Source of the DNA: an uncultured Mycoplasmataceae bacterium
Lineage (GTDB): Bacteria > Bacillota_I > Bacilli_A > Mycoplasmatales > Mycoplasmoidaceae
Reading direction: 5' to 3'
Assembly: GCA_947176435.1 (NCBI GenBank)
Contig: CAMWQH010000057.1
Coordinates: forward strand, 1 to 5,136
DNA length: 5,136 nt
Shown: piece by piece, positions 1-4,754 of the stretch
How positions within the stretch are numbered: position 1 is the first letter of the stretch
How the letters are laid out: each line of letters opens with the position of its first letter
The notes under the pieces: model-generated
Told to the model about the DNA's origin: nothing
Databases searched by the model: none
The model's input: the letters and a program-made list of their open reading frames with translations, nothing else
Position numbers and translations under genes: made by a program

Positions 1-3
1 CTT

Positions 4-114
4 TTATTGAGTTATCCGGTCAAGACTGTCATACGTGAAATCGTAATAATTTCCGTTGCCTTCATCAATGTGAAAATAATTCACATTTGCATTGATTTTA
101 TGTTTCGTGAACAT
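4..114 (-). pseudogene. RHS/YD-repeat-like coding fragment (36 codons)
   Basis: A 36-codon minus-strand frame runs from an ATG at 114 to a TAA at 6-4. Its C-terminal half reads NYYDFTYDSLDRITQ, which fits the core of the YD (RHS) repeat, usually written Y-x-Y-D-x-x-G-R-L/I-T; here D replaces the usual G. In this family such repeats form a large beta-barrel cage around a C-terminal toxin, and dozens are normally strung together. Here only one is visible, with a stop directly after it and a TGA two codons before the ATG. No ribosome binding site precedes the ATG, so it is probably a leftover piece of an Rhs/WapA-type gene rather than a translated gene. The match is short, so chance similarity cannot be excluded. 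Any continuation downstream lies outside the window. Confidence 0.42.
67..87. repeat. 8-bp inverted repeat, GTGAA/TTCAC dyad
   Basis: AATGTGAA (67-74) and TTCACATT (80-87) are perfect reverse complements around a 5-base spacer. A 17-base core of this dyad (69-85) recurs on the opposite strand at 190-206 with one difference. It lies inside the RHS-like fragment, so part of the symmetry may simply be coding sequence. It superficially resembles a CRP/FNR-family operator (TGTGA...TCACA) but has a 7-base rather than 6-base spacer. Confidence 0.35.
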
Positions 115-146
115 TTTTCACAAAAAAATAATTTGTATAGAACAAA

Positions 147-173
147 GGTACATCCCTATATTGAGAATGTACC
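147..173 (-). terminator. Hairpin downstream of the 252-869 gene, weak terminator candidate
   Basis: GGTACAT (147-153) and ATGTACC (167-173) form a perfect 7-bp stem with a 13-base loop, 79 bases beyond the stop of the membrane protein gene. On the minus strand the stem is followed by TTTG and, about 18 bases further on, by a run of seven T. The loop is long and the T-tract is not adjacent, so a classical intrinsic terminator is uncertain. The stretch 115-251 otherwise holds no gene that I can support. Confidence 0.3.
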
Positions 174-189
174 CTGTCTAATTATATTT

Positions 190-206
190 TGTGAATTATT
201 TACACA
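190..206 (-). repeat. Second, inverted copy of the TGTG...TTCACA dyad
   Basis: Read on the minus strand this is TGTGTAAATAATTCACA, identical at 16 of 17 positions to TGTGAAAATAATTCACA at 69-85 on the plus strand. The two copies are therefore inverted with about 100 bases between them. They could be protein-binding half-elements, foldback arms or chance in AT-rich DNA. Confidence 0.3.
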
Positions 207-251
207 TTTCGCTTGTAAATACTACATTTGCTTATGTACTGCTTTTTAACA

Positions 252-869
252 TTAATCATTATAATATTTTAAGAAACCGATGCAAACAATTAATACACTA
301 GAAAATACATGACTTATGACTAAAACGATTATAAAAATGCATAACGAAAGCGTATACCATGCGACAGATTCTATAAAAGGCAAATTAACAATAACTGTTA
401 TAGTATAAATGACTCCGCCTATTTTTGCACCAACCTTTGATGCTTTTTTTGTTGCACTAAAATCAATAGCATATTCATTTTCATCAAACATTTTATATAC
501 TGCTTTCTTTGCCAATATAAAGCTTGGAATAAACAAACAGAATTCAAGAATAAAAAGCAAATAACTTATCTTGAAGTATAATTGAAACAAAACTAAAAAC
601 ATTAATGAAAGCCAAAACCAATAAGCTACAAGACTAGTTTTAACTAATAGCGAACTATCATATTCTCTTAAATAATTTCTATTTCTAATTAATGCTACTG
701 AAAAGACCACAAACAATATTGCACTTATTACTGTTTCAACAATATTTCTGAAAAAATAATAAAGAGCCACATTTGCAATAAGTGTAAGGAGAATGTTTGT
801 ATCTACAGCACTTTTCGGGAGTGGTATATGTGTTTTTTTTAAATACTTTTCATACTTTTCTCTATTCAT
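252..869 (-). CDS. Polytopic membrane protein, about six helices, unknown function
   Basis: This 205-residue protein is mostly hydrophobic. Likely membrane helices lie near residues 24-40, 43-61, 76-97, 100-120, 147-163 and 170-197. Charged loops sit around 61-75 (RNRNYLREYD) and 120-146, the latter holding a Lys-rich patch before helix five (KKASKVGAK). The N-terminus is basic and cytoplasmic in style. The ATG at 869 is well supported: GGAGTGG ends six bases upstream. There are no transporter signatures, catalytic motifs or metal ligands, and I do not recognise the family. It is the last intact gene of the leftward array, 98 bases after the NTF2-like lipoprotein gene. By context, a membrane immunity protein is one possibility; an unrelated small membrane protein is equally compatible with the sequence. 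Confidence 0.82.
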   Translation of the reverse strand: MNREKYEKYLKKTHIPLPKSAVDTNILLTLIANVALYYFFRNIVETVISAILFVVFSVALIRNRNYLREYDSSLLVKTSLVAYWFWLSLMFLVLFQLYFKISYLLFILEFCLFIPSFILAKKAVYKMFDENEYAIDFSATKKASKVGAKIGGVIYTITVIVNLPFIESVAWYTLSLCIFIIVLVISHVFSSVLIVCIGFLKYYND

Positions 870-967
870 ATATTACCACTCCAAAGCACCCTGTTTAAAT
901 CGATCTTTTATTGTCATACCCCAAAACGATTTGGTAATTTTTATTATATTTTTTTCTTGTGCAGTTA

Positions 968-1402
968 TTATCCTTCGTCAATCCAGACCTTTAATAATTC
1001 ACCGTTATTACCGTCAAAAGCAACATATAAACACTCACAAAACATATTATTATCTTTTTGATTTGTTGAATAATCAAAACGCCATATATTATCCTTTTTT
1101 GAATGTACAATAGAGGATAATATATAATTTGAAAATCTCTCTGCCTCATGACATTTATCTATAAAGCTTTTTGCGATTTTAATTGCATCTTGTTCAGTTT
1201 CAATCACGTTTATATTTTCTATAAATTGAATTCCGCTGGGATCAATCGGAAATTCAATTTGCTCCCAATCAACACCACACCAATCAATTTCGATAAAATT
1301 AATTTTTTGTGCCGCCAAATTGCTATTGTTATTATTTGAAGAAATATTACATCCCGCAAAAAGCAAAAGAAACAAGGAAATTATTACTACTGTTTTTTTC
1401 AT
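968..1402 (-). CDS. Lipoprotein with NTF2-fold-immunity-like C-terminal domain
   Basis: This 144-residue lipoprotein starts MKKTVVIISL and has the lipobox FAGC, with the lipidated Cys at 18. An Asn/Ser-rich linker (NISSNNNNSN) follows, so it should sit on the outer face of the membrane. The domain after residue 65 has the order seen in NTF2-fold immunity proteins: a helix beginning ETEQDAIKIAKSFI (68-81), a strand around DNIWRFDYS (104-112), and a final pair YVAFDGNNGELLKVW (126-140). In that family the last element is usually 'y-i-x-k-x-d-G-x-v-l-x-x'. This is a pattern match by eye. A PepSY-like or generic cystatin-like alpha/beta domain is the alternative. A GTG six bases upstream (1408) could also start it; I prefer the ATG at 1402 because GGATGGG at 1414-1408 then has a 5-base spacing. 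It lies 90 bases after the 1493-2029 lipoprotein gene. Confidence 0.8.
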   Translation of the reverse strand: MKKTVVIISLFLLLFAGCNISSNNNNSNLAAQKINFIEIDWCGVDWEQIEFPIDPSGIQFIENINVIETEQDAIKIAKSFIDKCHEAERFSNYILSSIVHSKKDNIWRFDYSTNQKDNNMFCECLYVAFDGNNGELLKVWIDEG

Positions 1403-1492
1403 TTTCACCCATCCAATATCCTATTGCATTGTTTTTACTATTTGTGATTACTATTACAACCATTTTATATACGGAACCGCACCTTGTGTTCC

Positions 1493-2029
1493 TCAAATCA
1501 AATCATAATGAATGCCGGATATGGTATTATCATTATAATAATTAATAGTAATCATATATCCATCATTTGTATAATGCGTTGATAATTTAGGAGTATCTAC
1601 TCTGCCGGAATATAAAAACGGATATTCCCCTTTTGAATCTATTTTCTGTACATCATCTAACAAACAGCCCGCAGACAATCCTTCAAAATCTGATTTCATT
1701 TTGGTAGTATTGTATATATTACCAAGAATTTTATTTCCACAATCATCAAATATGATTACTGCCACACTAAAGTTTCCCAAATAAGAAACACGATAAAAAC
1801 TATCGTTTTGTCTTATACATTCAATTGAATATTTGTTGTTAAATTCTTCCATTGTTCCGTTAAACTGTGAAATTTCCAATAACTTTGAATCATCATATGT
1901 TTTTGATAAATCAACCAATGTCTTATCTGCCGGGGATAATTTAATTTCTAAATTGCAGTCTCCTTTGATGCAAGAACAAAGCAAACAAAATATCATAACT
2001 AATAATGAAATATATTTTATCAATCGCAT
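1493..2029 (-). CDS. Lipoprotein, 178 residues, possible BamE-like fold
   Basis: The protein begins with a basic/hydrophobic signal (MRLIKYISLLVMIFCLL) and the lipobox LCSC, giving lipidated Cys20; Cys at -2 is uncommon. The mature part has an alpha/beta segment at about 40-110, ending with strands around FYRVSYLG and VAVIIFDDCG. It is followed by a second unit beginning GLSAGCLLDDVQKID and closing with strands YMITINYYND and ISGIHYDLI. The G-x-S-x(4)-D-V-x-x-I-D stretch is reminiscent of the start of SmpA/BamE-type domains, but this is a guess at fold level only. The start is firm: GAGG (2039-2036) lies six bases before the ATG. It follows the previous lipoprotein gene by only 31 bases, so the two are probably co-transcribed. 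No catalytic motif is visible. Surface immunity or a signalling lipoprotein would both fit. Confidence 0.88.
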   Translation of the reverse strand: MRLIKYISLLVMIFCLLCSCIKGDCNLEIKLSPADKTLVDLSKTYDDSKLLEISQFNGTMEEFNNKYSIECIRQNDSFYRVSYLGNFSVAVIIFDDCGNKILGNIYNTTKMKSDFEGLSAGCLLDDVQKIDSKGEYPFLYSGRVDTPKLSTHYTNDGYMITINYYNDNTISGIHYDLI

Positions 2030-2060
2030 AATTTACCTCATTCCCCTGCTGCATAAAAAA

Positions 2061-2696
2061 TCATAAATCAATTATTTCAGTTATCATTTCATTGTCAGGT
2101 TTAATCCAATAAGAAATTTTCAATTTGGTATCATTATCTAAAAATTCAACTTTTACTTTATCTTTTATAACAAAATCGGAAAAATCCCTTTTAATTTCTT
2201 TATAAAAAACATTTGAATCAAAAATATTTTGTATCACTAATACAATCGTAGTATCTTCTTTCACTGTAAAGTAAGCAACTAAATTATTAGAAGTTTGAAC
2301 TGGTCTTTCAAAGAACCTTGATACTTCTCCATTAGATACATCATAATAGCGTTCATACCATAAATTTCCGCCAAAGCCATAATTCAATATTAGAAAATTA
2401 TTTTCCTGTGCTATATCAAAACTACCCCGATAATTATGATAACCAAAATCCATAACATAACCGTTATTATCCGTTATGGTATACTCAAACACAGTAAGAT
2501 CTTTATTTGATAAAATCTCATAATTTTTATCTTTCTTATATAAAGTATCTATATCCTTTAAACTATAGTTTGCATAAACATTTTCTGATTCAGACAATGC
2601 CTTTGACTCTAAATTATTGTTATTAGCGTTAGAGCAACCCACTAATATTAATAACAATAATACCAATAATAATCTATACAATTTTTTATTATTCAT
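2061..2696 (-). CDS. Lipoprotein, 211 residues, beta-rich, unknown function
   Basis: A short basic N-terminus and a Leu-rich stretch (residues 9-18) lead to the lipobox LVGC with lipidated Cys21. An Asn-rich linker (SNANNNN) and an acidic Ser/Glu segment follow, so the folded part should stand off the outer membrane face. From residue 65 the sequence alternates in the way of beta-strands: TVFEYTITDNNGYVMDFGY, FLILNYGFGGNLWYERYY, NLVAYFTVKEDTTIVLVIQ, and a last pair around 180-210. Aromatic residues are dense (YHNYRG, WYERYYD). I do not recognise the family; nothing points to enzyme activity. The ATG is preceded by GGTGAT five bases upstream. It is the first of three lipoproteins in a row and sits 80 bases after the end of the split membrane-protein gene. 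Confidence 0.88.
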   Translation of the reverse strand: MNNKKLYRLLLVLLLLILVGCSNANNNNLESKALSESENVYANYSLKDIDTLYKKDKNYEILSNKDLTVFEYTITDNNGYVMDFGYHNYRGSFDIAQENNFLILNYGFGGNLWYERYYDVSNGEVSRFFERPVQTSNNLVAYFTVKEDTTIVLVIQNIFDSNVFYKEIKRDFSDFVIKDKVKVEFLDNDTKLKISYWIKPDNEMITEIIDL

Positions 2697-2776
2697 TTCG
2701 AATCACCATAAACATTTATAACATTCGATACTCTGTATTGCTTATACCATCAATATAAACGAAACTGTATACTATT

Positions 2777-3541
2777 CTATTTCTTTTTTGCTTTAATTTT
2801 TTGCTCCTGAACATGCATAATATTAAGAAATTCTTTTCTTAGTTTTTTGTATTTTGTAATTGCAAAACCGTCTTTTTGTTTTGCAATGTAAATTTGTTTT
2901 CCACCAAAAGAAATTCCAACTGGCAATCTGAAATTCTTAAAACCTTGCTCAATATTGCTGTTTACAAGCTTTTGAAATGCAGGAGTAATGCGATTTACGC
3001 AAACTATTGTTATCATACTTATAGTATCTGTAATTGTTTCTTTTCCATATTATCCACAGAGAGATTTTGTAATTGCTTTATTTGCTTTATCCAAAATTTC
3101 ATCTGTTAATTCATTTACACGAACAAGAGCAATGCAATCTAATTTCCATAATCCGCCTGGTCTTACAAATACTATAACTGCACCATTGGTTTCAAACGGT
3201 ATAATTGACTGCCTTTTATAACCATTTAATTTTGCCGAATTCTGAATAAAATCTAATAAAGAATTGTAATCATCAAATGCAAGCGGCATTTTTTCTGCTT
3301 TTACAGGTTGAGGCTTTATTTTGAATACTATAGTTAATACAACAATTAAGCCCCCACAGGAAAAAAACAAGATCATATCAGTTATCCACAAAGTATATAT
3401 TGGTTGCGGAAATGGAACTTCTAAATCGGGATCATAAGGAAAAAATAAAGAAAAAAATGGTAAAACAATAAAAAGTATTCCAAATAAGCAACCTAAAACT
3501 ATCACTATTTTTAATACTAATTCTTTTATTTTATCACTCAA
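2777..3541 (-). pseudogene. Two-helix membrane protein split by an in-frame TAA
   Basis: The first part is 163 residues: helices at about 9-34 and 50-74, a linker with Pro-rich PYDPDLEVPFPQP between them, and then a soluble domain (NSLLDFIQNSAKLNGYKRQ, AVIVFVRPGGLWKLDCIALV). It ends at a TAA at 3052-3050. The next 90 codons continue in exactly the same frame to the stop at 2777, with no start codon for 11 codons and no ribosome binding site before the first ATG (3016). The second part (TISMITIVCVNRITPAFQ, NFRLPVGISFGGKQIYIAKQ) reads as the remainder of the same soluble domain, so one nonsense change, for example TAT/TAC to TAA, probably broke a protein of about 254 residues. The alternative is two separate proteins of 163 and 79 residues. 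I put the start at the TTG at 3541 because AAAGGGGGG lies six bases upstream; the upstream TTG at 3574 would make that site coding. The family is not recognised. Confidence 0.7.
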
Positions 3542-3547
3542 CTTTAG

Positions 3548-3556
3548 CCCCCCTTT
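3548..3556 (-). promoter_or_regulatory. Strong Shine-Dalgarno site fixing a TTG start at 3541
   Basis: On the minus strand AAAGGGGGG is followed by CTAAAG and TTG AGT GAT, giving a six-base spacing. It decides the start of the split membrane protein and argues against the longer frame beginning at 3574. It overlaps the TAA (3557-3555) that closes the upstream coding remnant, a close-packed junction typical of translationally coupled gene pairs. Confidence 0.7.
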
Positions 3557-3890
3557 AATCTGCATCTGGATCAAGATTTACAGTTGGTTATTGAAAATCC
3601 TTATTTGGTTCTGCCATCAATTCTTCAATCAATATTTATACCGCCAAATCCACATCATAAGTAAAACTATAGCATCCTTTAAGATTGCCAGGAAGTTGCC
3701 GCTTTCTGTATAATACTGCTTCGGTTACTATAGTTTTTTCTGTTTTTTCACCCAGACAGAATACCTGTTTGGCTTTCCTTCAGTACTGTTTTGTACAGAA
3801 ATTTTGACGAATTTTGCCTGTTGAGGTGATTTTCTTTTCCTCATCACAGTATAGCGAGGGTGCTAAACCATATGTGAGAATACGCCTTGT
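3555..3890 (-). pseudogene. Degraded coding remnant with frameshifts and stops
   Basis: This fills the gap between two genes. One frame runs from 3890 to a TAA at 3557-3555, interrupted by TGA (3782-3780) and TAA (3638-3636 and 3590-3588). A second frame, starting at an ATG at 3844 and ending at TAG 3730-3728, reads better in the middle: AKFVKISVQNSTEGKPNRYS then VWVKKQKK. Moving into it at an AAAA run and out at the A6 run (3739-3734) joins SLYCDEEKKITSTGK, the middle part and TIVTEAVLYRKRQLPGN/SFTYDVDLAV, and removes the TGA. The last frame piece is PTVNLDPDAD. Hand counts of several 60-base lines give 37-38% GC here against 23-25% in lines of the flanking membrane-protein genes, so its origin may differ. 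I do not recognise the product. A decayed toxin C-terminus is one idea from context; a mobile-element gene remnant is another. Confidence 0.45.
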
Positions 3891-3955
3891 TTAATTTAAA
3901 ACTTTACTTTTTTTGAATTATTTCACGTAGGTTTAACACACAACCCTCATCTATG

Positions 3956-4429
3956 TTACATTTCATTCTCTGTATTATCTTCTTTATTAAGCTTTCTCAT
4001 TTTTTCACGATAGACTTTTTTGTCAATACCCCTAATGTGACATTTTTCTTTTCTATTGATTCTTGTCCACGTCCAATGTATACCAACAAATATCGCACTA
4101 TATAAAAAGGCAAAAAATATTGTACACCAAACTATTATTATTCTTATTGCTATAAAATCAGATATAATATTTGTTAAATGCAGAAAAATCATAAATAAAA
4201 ATAAAACAGTATACACAATAATTACAGAACAATAAAAAATAATATGATATTTTGGTATTTCTGTTCGGAATCTGCTATAGCAAAACCATTCCTTAAAGGT
4301 CATACCCTTTTTTCTTTTTCTTATTGCACTGTTATTCATTAAATAATCAACTATTCCTGTCATTACCAAACGCATACAACAAAAAAAGTAAATTAAACAT
4401 AGAGATACAATTAACAAAGATACTGCCAC
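3956..4429 (-). CDS. Three-helix membrane protein, unknown function
   Basis: This intact 157-residue protein has likely membrane helices near 3-24, 62-84 and 92-116. A basic cytoplasmic loop lies between the first two (IRKRKKGMTFKEWFCYSRFR), and a strongly charged C-terminal tail of about 40 residues follows (RINRKEKC, DKKVYREKMRKLNKED). The stretch KEWFCYSRFRTEIPKYHIIFY just before helix two looks like an amphipathic interfacial segment. The start is GTG at 4429, with AGAGGGGG (4444-4437) seven bases upstream and a TAA directly before it in frame, so no extension is possible. No enzyme or transporter motif is visible and I cannot name a family. Its neighbours on both sides are broken fragments, so it may be transcribed alone or from a promoter further upstream. 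Confidence 0.84.
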   Translation of the reverse strand: MAVSLLIVSLCLIYFFCCMRLVMTGIVDYLMNNSAIRKRKKGMTFKEWFCYSRFRTEIPKYHIIFYCSVIIVYTVLFLFMIFLHLTNIISDFIAIRIIIVWCTIFFAFLYSAIFVGIHWTWTRINRKEKCHIRGIDKKVYREKMRKLNKEDNTENEM

Positions 4430-4461
4430 TTATATACCCCCTCTAATACTTCTAATGCGAT

Positions 4462-4678
4462 TTATTCCATACATAGCTGCAGGTATATTGAATCTACCAC
4501 AACATCTTTCACATGACCTTCAAAATAGTATGTATAATATGAATTAATGTATTTTTACATAATGGAAAGTGCCTTGTATGCCACTGCAGAAGTACTTGCA
4601 GTAAGACTACCGGTCAGAATTTCTGGAGCAGCCACACCTAACCCTAAACCTACCAAACCTTTTTACTGTTTTGTCCAT
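4462..4678 (-). pseudogene. Small hydrophobic Gly-rich peptide gene, frameshifted, with tail
   Basis: An ATG at 4678 is preceded by AAAGAGG with a four-base spacing and opens MDKTVK. One extra base in the following A5 run separates this from a frame reading GLVGLGLGVAAPEILTG and SLTASTSAVAYKALSIM up to a TAA at 4557-4555. With the run corrected the product would be 40 residues, with a G-x-x-G-x-G-x-G hydrophobic segment at about 7-17. Beyond that TAA the same frame stays open for 30 more codons (YYFEGHVKDVVVDSIYLQLC) to a TAA at 4464-4462, so the original protein may have been about 70 residues and lost by both a shift and a stop. One 60-base line here (4561-4620) is about 43% GC, far above the neighbours. 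I recognise no family; a membrane-inserting peptide, a bacteriocin-like peptide or the N-terminus of a decayed gene are all possible. Confidence 0.42.
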
Positions 4679-4739
4679 TATACCTCTTTATAATAGTTGT
4701 ATGTCTGCGAATTATTTTTACAACAACTTAACAAACGGA

Positions 4740-4754
4740 AACATCTCCGATGTT
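4740..4754 (-). terminator. Small hairpin at the 3' end of the partial gene
   Basis: AACATC (4740-4745) and GATGTT (4749-4754) form a 6-bp stem with a three-base loop. The hairpin overlaps the stop codon of the partial gene (4755-4753). On the minus strand it is followed by TCCGTTTGTTAAGTTGTTG, T-rich but not a clean T-tract. It is at best a weak terminator or an mRNA end-stabilising stem. Confidence 0.25.

Noticed and set aside
7..249. Plus-strand 80-codon open frame at the left end
   Set aside because: It starts at TTG without a ribosome binding site, has an AT-driven Ile/Phe/Cys-rich composition, runs opposite to all other genes and lies antisense to the RHS-like fragment.
918..957. Plus-strand hairpin CCAAA-ACGA-TTTGG followed by a T-rich stretch, terminator-like
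   Set aside because: No plus-strand gene precedes it, the stem is only 5 bp, and on the transcribed minus strand the T-tract becomes an A-tract in front of the stem.
793..1113. Plus-strand 106-codon open frame
   Set aside because: It is antisense to the start of the membrane protein gene and the end of the NTF2-like lipoprotein gene, which have signal or membrane features and good ribosome binding sites.
1318..1345. AT-trinucleotide repeat (attgttattattt type), microsatellite-like
   Set aside because: It encodes the Asn-run linker just after the lipobox; a similar run occurs in the 2061-2696 lipoprotein. It is explained by linker composition.
1409..1492. Rho-independent terminator between the second and third lipoprotein genes (GGAAC...GTTCC)
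   Set aside because: The stem is only 5 bp with a 10-base loop and no T-tract follows it on the minus strand.
3542..3574. Upstream TTG start for the split membrane protein
   Set aside because: No Shine-Dalgarno precedes the TTG at 3574, and this extension would encode the AAAGGGGGG site itself as Lys-Gly-Gly. The TTG at 3541 has that site at ideal spacing.
3600..3860. Insertion sequence or transposase remnant in the gap
   Set aside because: No terminal inverted repeats, target duplication or DDE/HUH/serine-recombinase motif could be seen in either strand. The remnant remains unassigned.
4635..4662. Telomere-like CCTAACCCTAAACCTA
   Set aside because: It is the codon sequence of the Gly-Leu-rich GLVGLGLG segment, occurs once, and a bacterial context makes a telomere meaning implausible.
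4555..4678. Firm call as a class II bacteriocin or phenol-soluble-modulin-like peptide
   Set aside because: There is no double-Gly leader, no YGNGV motif, no processing or export gene nearby, and the frame is broken, so only a low-confidence small-peptide remnant is reported.
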